A program made the translations under genes and the position numbers. A DNA stretch of 32,810 nt from the NCBI GenBank assembly GCA_009377475.1, contig WHTY01000054.1:1-32810 (forward strand). The letters are read 5' to 3'. The notes under the pieces are model-generated. The model searched no databases. It was not told the origin of the DNA and saw only the letters and a list, made by a program, of their open reading frames with translations. Shown here piece after piece: positions 7,751 to 15,342 of the stretch. Origin of the DNA: Actinophytocola sp. (GTDB lineage: Bacteria; Actinomycetota; Actinomycetes; Mycobacteriales; Pseudonocardiaceae). The first letter of the stretch is position 1. Each line of letters begins with the position of its first letter.

Positions 7751-9442
7751 TCAGCCGACAGAGGGCCCGAGGCCGAGCGACTGCGGCGTGCTCGCATCCG
7801 GCGACGGCTGGTTCAGGCCCTCATCGAGTGGTCCGAACTCGGTCATCAACGCCGGACTGCCGCCCCACGGCGTCTGCTCCTCCGCGACCAGCGAGTTGGT
7901 CGTGAGCAGCAGGCCTGCGACGGAAGCGCCATTCTGCAACGCCGAGCGGCACACCCGCAATGGATCGATGATTCCGAGCTCGATCATATTGCCGTAGCGA
8001 TCACGCAGCGCGTCGAACCCTTCGTCGTCGCCCAACGTCGCCGTGCGCGCGACGATCTCCTGTGCCTGGTACCCGGCGTTGTCCGCGATCAGGTACGCCG
8101 GTTCGGTGAGCGCGCTGCGCACGAGATCGGCGCCGATGGCGTAGTCGCCGGTCAGGCCGTGGTCGGCCAGCACCCGTTCGGCGTGCAGCAACGCCGCCCC
8201 GCCGCCAGCCACGATGCCCTCGGCCATCGCGGCACGCGTGGCCGACAGCGCGTCCTCCACCCGGTGTTGCAGCTCCTTCAGCTCGGACGGCGTGGCCGCG
8301 CCGACCCGGATCACCGCGACCTTGCCGGTCAGCGCGCCGATCCGCTCGGTGAGGACGTCCTCGTCGATGCCGTACTGGGCGCGCTCCAGCTCGGCCCGCA
8401 GCTGCTGCACCCGGAAGTCGAGCAGGTCACCACCGCCGGCGCCGTCGATGATCGTCGTGGAGTTCTCGGTGACCCGCACCTGCCGCGCGCGACCGAGGTG
8501 TTCCAGCGTGATCGTCTCCAGCGAGAAGCTGGACTGCTTGGACAGCACCGCGCCGCCCGTGATGGCGGCGATGTCCTCCAGCTTGTGCAGCCTGCGGTCA
8601 CCGAAGCCGGGCGCCTGGACCGCGGTGGCCTGGAACGTGCCGTTGCGGTGGTTGTGCACCAGCATGCTCAACGCCGAGCCCTCGACGGTCTCCGCGATGA
8701 TGACCAGCGGCTTCGGGTTCCGCATGATCTTGTCCAGCAGCGGCATGAGGTCCTGGACCTTGCTGATCTTGTTGGCGCACAACAGGATGTACGGGTCCTC
8801 GAGCACCGCCTCCATCCTGCCGGGGTCGTTGACCAGGTACGGCGACATGTAGCCGTTGTCGAACTCGAAGCCCTCCACGAAGTCGACGCTCATGCCGATC
8901 GTGGGGGACTCCTCGACGGTGACGACGCCAGCGTCGCCCACGGTGTGCAGCGCCTTGCCGATCACAGCCCCGACGTTGTCGTCGTCGTTCGCCGAGATGG
9001 CGGCCACCCGCGCGTAGTCCTCGCTGGAGTCGACGGGGTGGGCCACCTGTTGCAGGTGCTCCACCAGCATGGCGACCGCCTTGTCGATGCCGCGCTTGAC
9101 CAGCACCGGGTTGCCGCCGTTGCTGATCGCCTTCATGCCCTCGTGCACGATGGCCTGCGCCAGCACCGTCGCCGTCGTCGTGCCGTCGCCGACGATGTCG
9201 TTCGTCTTGATGGCGGCTTCCTTGACCAGTTGCGCGCCCATGTTCTCGAACTGGTTCTTCAGGTGGATCTCCCGCGCGATGGTCACGCCGTCGTTGGTGA
9301 CAACCGGGGATCCGGTGATCTGTTCCAGGATCACGTTGCGGCCCTTGGGGCCGAGCGTGGACTTGACCGCCTCCGCGAGCTTGTCCACGCCGCTCAGCAG
9401 TAGCTCGCGGGCTTGCGGCCCGAAGCGCAGTTCCTTGGCCAT
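7751..9442 (-). CDS. groL: Dedicated GroEL-like chaperonin of the propane monooxygenase cluster (MimG/PrmG type)
   Basis: A 563-residue Hsp60. The start is ATG at 9442, with GAGGAG upstream. ATP-site text is intact: LGPKGRNVIL, DGTTTATVLAQ, VEDALSATRAAMAEGIVAGGG. The apical and intermediate regions are divergent from housekeeping GroEL, and the C-terminus ends in a Pro/Ser-rich, non-repetitive tail (TPQSLGLGPSVG) instead of the GGM repeats or the His-rich tail of actinobacterial GroEL1. No groES lies beside it. In mycobacteria and rhodococci the equivalent gene of the mimABCD/prmABCD clusters is required for productive folding of the hydroxylase large subunit (known for MimG). Placement between the alcohol dehydrogenase and ABM genes fits that role. 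Confidence 0.92.
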   Translation of the reverse strand: MAKELRFGPQARELLLSGVDKLAEAVKSTLGPKGRNVILEQITGSPVVTNDGVTIAREIHLKNQFENMGAQLVKEAAIKTNDIVGDGTTTATVLAQAIVHEGMKAISNGGNPVLVKRGIDKAVAMLVEHLQQVAHPVDSSEDYARVAAISANDDDNVGAVIGKALHTVGDAGVVTVEESPTIGMSVDFVEGFEFDNGYMSPYLVNDPGRMEAVLEDPYILLCANKISKVQDLMPLLDKIMRNPKPLVIIAETVEGSALSMLVHNHRNGTFQATAVQAPGFGDRRLHKLEDIAAITGGAVLSKQSSFSLETITLEHLGRARQVRVTENSTTIIDGAGGGDLLDFRVQQLRAELERAQYGIDEDVLTERIGALTGKVAVIRVGAATPSELKELQHRVEDALSATRAAMAEGIVAGGGAALLHAERVLADHGLTGDYAIGADLVRSALTEPAYLIADNAGYQAQEIVARTATLGDDEGFDALRDRYGNMIELGIIDPLRVCRSALQNGASVAGLLLTTNSLVAEEQTPWGGSPALMTEFGPLDEGLNQPSPDASTPQSLGLGPSVG

Positions 9443-9488
9443 GATGCGATCTCCTCGTGAGTCGTGACGGGTGCGGATCGGGCGGTGA

Positions 9489-10514
9489 TCAGGGGGTGAG
9501 GATGGCGCGGCCCCTGACACGGCCCGCGTCGAGATCGGCCAGCGCGTCGAGCGCGGCGTCGAGGGGATACTTCTTGGTGTGCAGCGTGACCTTGCCCGCC
9601 TGCGCGAGCACCATCAGCTCCGCGAGGTCGTTGTAGGTGCCGACCAGGTTGCCGATGATGTTGCGCTCGGTGGAAATGATGTCGATCGTCGGGATGTCGA
9701 TGTTGCTGCCGTAGCCGATGACGAAGTGCGAGCCGGCCCGCTGCGTCATCGCGAACGCGTCCTGCTGCGCGCCCTGCTCGGCGACGAAGTCCAGCACGAC
9801 CTCGGCGCCGTCGCCGTTGGTCATGTCGAGGACGGTGTCGACGTGCTTGCCGTCGGCCAGCACCGTCTGGTCCGCGCCGAGTTGCTTGGCGAGGTCAAGC
9901 GCCTCGGCGTTGCGGTCGACGACGACGATGTTCGTCGCGGTCAGCGCCCGCAGCGACTGGATGCCGATGTGGCCGAGCCCGCCAGCGCCGTTGACGACGC
10001 ACGTCGTGCCGGGGTGCAGCAGCGGCGCGGCCTTGCGCACGGCGTGGTACGCGGTGATGCCCGCGTCCGCCAACGCGGCGACGTCCTCCGGCTGGGTGCC
10101 GGGGTCGAGCTTGATGCACGCCCGCGCCGAGGTGAGCAGGTACTCGGCCATCCCGCCGTCGCTGTCGATGCCGGGGAAGGCGTTGTTCGAGCAGTGCATG
10201 TCGTCGCCCGCGCGGCATGCCCGGCACAGCCCGCACGTCGGCGTGGGATGCAGGATCACGGTGTCGCCGACGGCCACATTGGACACGGCGGAGCCGACCT
10301 CGTGCACCCAGCCCGCGTTCTCGTGCCCGATGGTGTAGGGCAGCGCGACGCCGGTCTTGTCGGCCCACTGCTCCTCGATGATGTGCAGATCGGTGCGGCA
10401 CACCCCGGCCCCGCCGATCTTGACGACGACGTCGAACGGTCCCCTCGCGGCCGGTTCCGGCACCTCGTCGATGGTTGGTTGTTGGTGGTACTTGTGCACC
10501 CTGACGGCCTTCAT
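9489..10514 (-). CDS. Zinc-dependent alcohol dehydrogenase of the propane monooxygenase cluster
   Basis: A 341-residue medium-chain dehydrogenase. The start is ATG at 10514. Catalytic zinc ligands appear as Cys39 (GVCRTD) and His64-Glu65 (GHE). The structural zinc lobe is present: Cys94, Cys97, Cys100 and Cys108 (CGLC, then CRAC region to HC). The nucleotide-binding turn is GAGGLGHIGIQ, followed by VVVDRN with an acidic residue at the end of the second strand, favouring NAD. It is predicted to oxidise the alcohol made by the monooxygenase, such as 2-propanol to acetone or 1-propanol to propanal. It lies 19 bp after the DUF59 gene. Rhodococcal prm clusters carry an alcohol dehydrogenase in a similar place. 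Confidence 0.9.
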   Translation of the reverse strand: MKAVRVHKYHQQPTIDEVPEPAARGPFDVVVKIGGAGVCRTDLHIIEEQWADKTGVALPYTIGHENAGWVHEVGSAVSNVAVGDTVILHPTPTCGLCRACRAGDDMHCSNNAFPGIDSDGGMAEYLLTSARACIKLDPGTQPEDVAALADAGITAYHAVRKAAPLLHPGTTCVVNGAGGLGHIGIQSLRALTATNIVVVDRNAEALDLAKQLGADQTVLADGKHVDTVLDMTNGDGAEVVLDFVAEQGAQQDAFAMTQRAGSHFVIGYGSNIDIPTIDIISTERNIIGNLVGTYNDLAELMVLAQAGKVTLHTKKYPLDAALDALADLDAGRVRGRAILTP

Positions 10515-10533
10515 GGTGTTCTCCGTGTTCTCC

Positions 10534-11277
10534 TCAGTGGTGGTTCTCGCCGGTGCTGTCGGGGTAGCGGGCGGCGAGCATGCCCCGGCACACCCCGGAG
10601 TTGGCTTCCTGGCTGACGCGCGTCGCCCTGGCGAGGCCCAGATGCGTCCGCAGCGCATCGGGCGCAACGGCCTCGCCGGTCGCGGGGTCGACGATCAGCG
10701 CGTCGCTGTCGCGGCAGGGCAGATCGAGCTCGTGCCTGCGGTCGATGAGCCGCCACAGGTCCGGGCCCTCCGGCGCGTCAGCGAGGGTGAGCTCAGCGAG
10801 CCGGGCAGGGTCGACGCCGGAGGCGACAAGCGCGCGGCACACCCGGTCCGTCCCCGCCAGTACCGCCTTGCGCAGGAAGCCCGCGCGCAGCTCGTCCAGC
10901 TCGGCGGCGGCCTCGCCACGGAACGACTCGACGAAACCGGCGCGCGCGGCCACACCGGTGTTGATCGCGTCGGCGGCGAAGTGGTCCTCCAACCGCACGT
11001 CGGCCTTCGTCACGCCGGGGACCGCCGACACCGCGTCGTAGGAGTCGGCGACCATCAGGTAGGCGAAGTTCGGCGCGCAGAAGTAGGTGGGCAGCCGCAG
11101 CCGAACCACGGCCTTGCCCTCCGATGTCACGTCGTGGTGGGAGACGAACCCGAGCTCGGTGAGCGAATCGTCCAGTTCTGGGTCGCGGACGGTACCCAAC
11201 GCCGACCAGACCGCCGCCGCGACACTGGCGGCCTGGTCGGTGATGGCGCCCGCTGAGCGTGCGGCCGTCATCGTCAC
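10534..11277 (-). CDS. DUF59 (MIP18-like) domain protein of the propane monooxygenase cluster
   Basis: A 247-residue protein. The N-terminal about 110 residues resemble DUF59/MIP18 proteins of iron-sulfur cluster assembly (TVRDPELDDSLTELGFV, then VVRLRLPTYFCAPNFAYLMVADSYDAV, with the family-type cysteine before the helix). The C-terminal about 130 residues are mostly helical, with conserved-looking Cys-Arg pairs (RVCRAL, LPCRD, GVCRGML), and belong to no family I can name. The start is either GTG at 11277, overlapping the amidohydrolase stop as GTGA, or ATG at 11271. Homologues accompany mimABCD/prmABCD. By analogy with DUF59 proteins it may help metal or Fe-S loading of the diiron hydroxylase or reductase; that is an inference. 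Confidence 0.8.
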   Translation of the reverse strand: MTMTAARSAGAITDQAASVAAAVWSALGTVRDPELDDSLTELGFVSHHDVTSEGKAVVRLRLPTYFCAPNFAYLMVADSYDAVSAVPGVTKADVRLEDHFAADAINTGVAARAGFVESFRGEAAAELDELRAGFLRKAVLAGTDRVCRALVASGVDPARLAELTLADAPEGPDLWRLIDRRHELDLPCRDSDALIVDPATGEAVAPDALRTHLGLARATRVSQEANSGVCRGMLAARYPDSTGENHH

Positions 11278-12302
11278 GATGCAACCGGCTCCGCGGCCGG
11301 CTGCCCTTCGAGACGCAGCTCTGCGGGAACGTCGAGGTCATACAGCTTGGCCGCGTTGAGGCCGAGGATCTTCTTCTTCGCCTCGACGCTGACCGGGCCG
11401 TAGTCGGAGTACTCGTCGGTGTCCGGCATGTTCCAGTCGACGAAGCCCTCGACCTGCCACTTCGGCTCCCAGATCGCGTAGTCGGCTCCGAAGATCAGCT
11501 TGTCCTCGCCGAGCCAGAACATCAGCTCGCCCATGACCTTGTTGAAGAACCTCGGCCTGGCGTGCATCAGCCCGCCGACCACGACGGCGAGCCCCGCGTA
11601 GACGTTGGGCTCCTGCACCGCCATGAAGCAGAAGTCCTCGATCCTGGGCAGCCCGACGTGCTCGACGATGAAGTTCAGGTCGGGGAAGTTGGTCGCCGCG
11701 TAGTCGATGTCGGCGACGTCGAAGGCGTCCTTGTCAAGCGGCCAGATCGTCGGTCCTTTGTGGACGTGGACGTTCTTGATGCCCAGTTCCCGGCACTTCT
11801 CAAGGTACCTGGCCGCTTCGGGGCTCTTGAGGTTCCAGCCGCGGGATTCGCCGCGCCACTCCGCGGTGTAGAGCTTCACGCCCTTGCAGCCCCAACGCGC
11901 CACGTCGGACTCCAGTTTGCGCAGGCCCTCATCGCCGTCGCGGGCGTCGAACGTGGTGTTGAGAACGAACTTCTCCGGGTACTTCTCCTTCAGCAGCGCG
12001 TTGCGCTCAACGGTGTTGAAGCCCTCGGTGTACCACTGCTTGAGGTTGGTGGGTTGGAAGATCGCGACGTCGACGTAGCCGTCCTCAAAGACGTCCTTCA
12101 TCATCCGTTCCTCGGAGTACTTCTGGAAGTCCTCCAACGACCAGTGGGTCTCTGGCGGACCGAGGCCCTGGTAGGCGTGGAAGCACTCGATCCAACCCTT
12201 GGCATACTGTTCCTGGCCAGGAACCCAGTTCTGCGGGCTCGCGTCCCAGAAATGCGTGTGGCCGTCGACTACGAAATATTTCTCGCCATTCTTCTCATAC
12301 AT
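11274..12302 (-). CDS. Amidohydrolase-2 family protein of the propane monooxygenase cluster
   Basis: A 342-residue TIM-barrel protein of the amidohydrolase-2 (ACMSD-like) family. Metal-ligand candidates are His15 and His17 (DGHTHFWD), His179/His181 (NVHVHKGP), His215 (VEHVG) and Asp274 (FGADY). The start ATG at 12302 has GGAG 9 bases upstream. It is the first gene after a strong hairpin that follows prmD. Such proteins are constant partners of actinobacterial propane monooxygenases, but no hydrolytic step is needed in propane oxidation. A role in activity or maturation of the monooxygenase rather than in catabolism is plausible, but not shown by the sequence. Its stop overlaps the next start. 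Confidence 0.88.
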   Translation of the reverse strand: MYEKNGEKYFVVDGHTHFWDASPQNWVPGQEQYAKGWIECFHAYQGLGPPETHWSLEDFQKYSEERMMKDVFEDGYVDVAIFQPTNLKQWYTEGFNTVERNALLKEKYPEKFVLNTTFDARDGDEGLRKLESDVARWGCKGVKLYTAEWRGESRGWNLKSPEAARYLEKCRELGIKNVHVHKGPTIWPLDKDAFDVADIDYAATNFPDLNFIVEHVGLPRIEDFCFMAVQEPNVYAGLAVVVGGLMHARPRFFNKVMGELMFWLGEDKLIFGADYAIWEPKWQVEGFVDWNMPDTDEYSDYGPVSVEAKKKILGLNAAKLYDLDVPAELRLEGQPAAEPVAS

Positions 12303-12331
12303 GGAATTGACTCCGTTGCTTCTCCCGAGTC

Positions 12332-12435
12332 GGGCTGTTCACGGCGATCTGTAGCGTCAAGCACGTTCGCCGCTTGGAGTCAGTCGTCGCGAGCCACCTT
12401 CGGCGGCCCCGCCGACCTGACTTCGTGAACAGCCC
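12332..12435. repeat. 12-bp inverted repeat in the prmD-amidohydrolase gap
   Basis: GGGCTGTTCACG at 12332-12343 is repeated in inverted form at 12424-12435, 80 bp apart. The left arm is about 30 bp upstream of the amidohydrolase start on the minus strand. It could be an RNA structure closing a larger domain or a pair of protein sites for an internal promoter. There is no coding potential in this gap. Confidence 0.4.
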
Positions 12436-12463
12436 TCCCTGGCCGGATCGAGTGGGGGACGGT

Positions 12464-12531
12464 ACGCCAGCCGAAAGCGGCCGAACGGGCACTCGGCGAA
12501 GAATGCCCGTCGGCCGGCTTCCGGCTGGCGT
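12464..12531 (-). terminator. Long imperfect hairpin directly after prmD
   Basis: Left arm 12464-12491 and right arm 12504-12531 pair over about 28 bases with one mismatch and two single-base bulges, around a 12-base loop. It begins one base after the prmD stop (12533). No T-run follows. It may be a partial terminator or an RNA stabiliser that separates the four monooxygenase genes from the accessory genes and lowers expression of the latter. Confidence 0.6.
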
Positions 12532-12532
12532 G

Positions 12533-12904
12533 TCATTTGATTGGCTTCAGGTCGAAATCAAGGAATTCGGCGGCGTCCTCGGGATTGGCGAACATGATCG
12601 TCCGGTCGTCCTCGTGGATCATCCGGCCGTAGTGCGTCGACATGCTCTCCTCGAACTCCGCCGAGTCGAACCACCCTTCTTCCTCGCCCGCAGCCTCGTC
12701 GATCTCGCTGTAGACGACGTCGAGTCGTCCGGTGGCGTCCACCCGGATCATCGAGGGCAGGTGGGTGACGGTCGCGTTGGGTTTGGTCGCCATGACCTCG
12801 GCCATGACCACGCCGACCTGGTTGTTCATCAGGGTGAACCCGCACATGTTGGATGCGGTGTTGTTGGATGCGAACGGGCTTTCCGCTGTCTTGAATATGG
12901 TCAC
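12533..12904 (-). CDS. prmD: Propane monooxygenase coupling (effector) protein
   Basis: A 123-residue MmoB/DmpM-family coupling protein. It starts at GTG 12904, overlapping the prmC stop as GTGA, with AAGGAG 8 bases upstream. The segment NMCGFTLMNNQVGVVMAEVMATKP is the typical first strand and helix of the family, and the PSMIRVDATGRLDV block follows. Coupling proteins carry no cofactor: they bind the hydroxylase near the diiron site, regulate oxygen activation and improve coupling of NADH use to substrate oxidation. The protein has an acidic C-terminal half (EIDEAAGEEEGWFDSAEFEE). It is translationally coupled to prmC, which matches a fixed ratio to the hydroxylase. Confidence 0.93.
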   Translation of the reverse strand: MTIFKTAESPFASNNTASNMCGFTLMNNQVGVVMAEVMATKPNATVTHLPSMIRVDATGRLDVVYSEIDEAAGEEEGWFDSAEFEESMSTHYGRMIHEDDRTIMFANPEDAAEFLDFDLKPIK

Positions 12905-14070
12905 TGGTCCAGCTCCTTCGGTACTCGCAGACCCAGGTCGGACAGAATTCCTCGGAAGCGGTTCTTGGCGTGGTCGAAGCTGTCCTCGAACCTCGGCGGC
13001 TTCGCGTCCGGCTGCGACCACAACGGCTGCATCGTGCGCGCGGCCGCGACGCAGCGCGGCACCCAGGTCTCCAGCCACTGCTGCAGAATTCGCGTGTTGT
13101 GCTCGGCGAACTCGCGGTCGTCGATCAGCAGCTGGAACATCGGCTTGGTGTAGCGCAGATCCCGCTCGGCGTAGTCGAACTCCTCGGCGCCGACCAGCGT
13201 CGGCGTGACGAAGTCGCCGTTGGACGGTGCGGCCTGCTGTACCAGGTTGGACCGGAACAGCTCACCGACGAGTGGCTCGAACACCACGTTGGCCGCGAAG
13301 ATCGCCTCGCACCAGTCGTCGATGGCGGTCAGCCGCTCCGCGGTGTCCCGCACGCCCTGCCACACCGGATCCGAGTTCCATGCCTCGACGTGTGCGGTGC
13401 CATCGAAGCCGTCGATCTCCTCGGACAGCGTCAGGTTGTACAGCGCCAGATCCTGCGCGGAGCGGATCTTGTGCATGCTGTTCACCGAGATGGCGTTGTT
13501 GTGCATGTTCGTAGGCGCCCGCCGGTTGGCGTTGGCGAACAGGTACAGCCCGAGACCGTGGTTGACGTGCATCCACGCGCCGACGTGCTGGGCGACGAAC
13601 TGCACCCAGTTGGTGCTCCACTGCTCGAACGCCTTGGCGCGCTTCGCGGCTTCGATGTTCTGGTTGAGCTGACGCACCACGTTCGCATTGTAGCGGTACA
13701 GGGTGAGTTCCCACTCCTCGTTCGGGTCGCGGAACTCGTGCCAGCCGTGGGCCGGCCACTCGTAGCCCTGGCCGCCAGAGCCAGGCCCGCGTACCGGAGC
13801 AGGCCGGTCGGAGCCCCATGCCTTGAGCACTGTCCACTCCAGCGGGTAGCCGCCCTTGCCGTCAGAGAAGCCATACAGCCAGCCCTGCGCGAGGTAGTGC
13901 CGTGGATCGGGCTGCACCTCGACGGTGACGTCCTCGTAGTGGCTCTGCTTGCGCTTGGCGGGGACGAAGTAGTTGAACTTGCGTGCGTTCGAATCAGGGA
14001 ACTCTCTTGCGCCTGCCTCGGCGTCGGTGAACGCCGGTTTCGGCACGCTGCGTTCCTGCGTGGTTGTCAT
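12901..14070 (-). CDS. prmC: Propane monooxygenase hydroxylase small (beta) subunit
   Basis: A 389-residue beta subunit of a soluble diiron monooxygenase. It starts at ATG 14070, with AAGGA upstream. It has the ferritin-like helical fold of the alpha subunit, but without the two ExxH motifs, as expected for a non-catalytic structural subunit. Recognisable text: RKFNYFVPAKRKQSHYEDVTVE near the N-terminus, QFVAQHVGAWMHVNHGLGLYLFANANRRAPTNMHNNAI in the middle and DFVTPTLVGAEEFDYAERDLRY toward the end. It lies 83 bp after prmB and overlaps prmD by 4 bases. The order alpha-reductase-beta-coupling is that of prm/mim (and thm) clusters rather than of soluble methane monooxygenase. Confidence 0.94.
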   Translation of the reverse strand: MTTTQERSVPKPAFTDAEAGAREFPDSNARKFNYFVPAKRKQSHYEDVTVEVQPDPRHYLAQGWLYGFSDGKGGYPLEWTVLKAWGSDRPAPVRGPGSGGQGYEWPAHGWHEFRDPNEEWELTLYRYNANVVRQLNQNIEAAKRAKAFEQWSTNWVQFVAQHVGAWMHVNHGLGLYLFANANRRAPTNMHNNAISVNSMHKIRSAQDLALYNLTLSEEIDGFDGTAHVEAWNSDPVWQGVRDTAERLTAIDDWCEAIFAANVVFEPLVGELFRSNLVQQAAPSNGDFVTPTLVGAEEFDYAERDLRYTKPMFQLLIDDREFAEHNTRILQQWLETWVPRCVAAARTMQPLWSQPDAKPPRFEDSFDHAKNRFRGILSDLGLRVPKELDQ

Positions 14071-14153
14071 GTGCTCGTTCCTTTACCGTTGGTGCTTGCC
14101 TCGTCGAGGCCGGTTGTCAGGTATGGATCGGCGTCTCGTGTTGTGTATCGGCG

Positions 14154-15197
14154 TCACTCCTCGCCGCCGGTTGTGGTGAACTTGTCGTAGAAGATCGCGT
14201 CATCGGCGACACCGAGCACGGGCAGCAGTTCCAGGGCGGCCTCGACCATCGGCGGCGGTCCGCACACGTAGCCGTGCACACCGCTGAGGTCGTCCTCCCG
14301 CTCCCGCACCACGTCGGTGATCAGGCCGACCGCGCCGTCCCAGCTGTCGTCACCGTCCGGTTCGGACAGCGCTGGCACGTAGCGGAAGTTCGGCAACGTC
14401 TGCTCCAGCTCCCGCAGCTCGTCGTCGAAGCACAGGTCACGTCGAGTGCGGGCACCGTAGTAGTAGGTCGCCTTGCGGTTGATCCCGCGCTCTGCCATGC
14501 AGCGCAGCAGCGCCAGGATCGGCGCCATCCCCGCACCACCGCCGACGAAAACCAGCTCGGTGTCCGGCGCGTCCCGCAGCGTGAACACCCCGAACGGCCC
14601 GGTGATGTCGAGCCGGTCGCCGACGTCCACCTGGGTGTCGAGGAACTCCGAGAACCGCCCGTCCGGGTAGATCTTGATGACGAATTCCAGCAGGCCTCCT
14701 TCCCTGCTCGACGTGTTGGCCATCGAGAACGAACGGGACTCCTCGGTGCCGGGAATGGTGAAGTCGACGTACTGGCCTGGGAAGAACTTCAGCTCACCCG
14801 GCTCGACCAGCCGCACGACGAGATGCCGCATGTCGTGGGTGGCGTTGTCGTTGGCGACCACCTCGACCACCGCTTCCTGAATCGGCAGCCCCGAGCGGAT
14901 CATCTCTTCGTCGTAATTGAGCAGCTCGATCGTCAGGTCTTCGTACGCGTGCGCCCGGCACAGCAGGGTGAAGCCGTCCTCCTTCTCGAAGTCGGGCAGC
15001 GCGAAGGTGGAGTACCGGTCGTGCTCGACATCGTCGCCGTCGAGGATGAACGACTTGCAGGAACCGCACTGCCCTTCCTTGCAGCCGTGCATGAGCATCA
15101 CGCCCTGCTCGGCGGCGGCGCGCAGGATGTTCTGGTCTTCGTCGACCTCGATCTCCACGCCTACCGGCTCGAACCGCACCCGGTGCTTGTCCGCCAT
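14154..15197 (-). CDS. prmB: Propane monooxygenase reductase (NADH:acceptor, 2Fe-2S and FAD)
   Basis: A 347-residue reductase that passes electrons from NADH through FAD and a 2Fe-2S centre to the diiron hydroxylase. The N-terminal plant-type ferredoxin domain has Cys39, Cys44, Cys47 and Cys80 (CKEGQCGSC, then LLC). The FAD domain has RSFSMAN (155-161), and the NAD domain has GGGAGMAP (219-226) and CGPPPM (312-317). Length and order match the BMM reductases. The start is ATG at 15197, with GAGG 5 bases upstream. The 145-bp gap to prmA holds a short inverted repeat around GGGCCC. Confidence 0.95.
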   Translation of the reverse strand: MADKHRVRFEPVGVEIEVDEDQNILRAAAEQGVMLMHGCKEGQCGSCKSFILDGDDVEHDRYSTFALPDFEKEDGFTLLCRAHAYEDLTIELLNYDEEMIRSGLPIQEAVVEVVANDNATHDMRHLVVRLVEPGELKFFPGQYVDFTIPGTEESRSFSMANTSSREGGLLEFVIKIYPDGRFSEFLDTQVDVGDRLDITGPFGVFTLRDAPDTELVFVGGGAGMAPILALLRCMAERGINRKATYYYGARTRRDLCFDDELRELEQTLPNFRYVPALSEPDGDDSWDGAVGLITDVVREREDDLSGVHGYVCGPPPMVEAALELLPVLGVADDAIFYDKFTTTGGEE

Positions 15198-15269
15198 GCC
15201 TGCCTCATCACTGATTGCTCGTTCGGGTCGCTCGTTGCGGGTCGCTCATACGGTCACCACGAGGGAGGA

Positions 15270-15303
15270 GAGGGCCCTGACGGGCAATGGGATCGGGGCC
15301 CTC
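15270..15303. repeat. GAGGGCCC/GGGCCCTC hairpin between prmA and prmB
   Basis: An 8-bp inverted repeat (15270-15277 and 15296-15303), extendable outward with one mismatch, lies in the 145-bp gap between prmA and prmB. It may modulate read-through or mRNA stability so that the reductase is made in lower amount than the alpha subunit. There is no downstream T-run. Confidence 0.4.
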
Positions 15304-15342
15304 CCCGGGGCTCGTGGCGGTTACTCGACTCGTCAGGACCGC

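Noticed and set aside
7526..9403. Plus-strand 625-codon frame opposite the chaperonin
   Set aside because: It is antisense to an unambiguous GroEL-like gene and its text is His/Arg/Val/Gln low-complexity with no domain.
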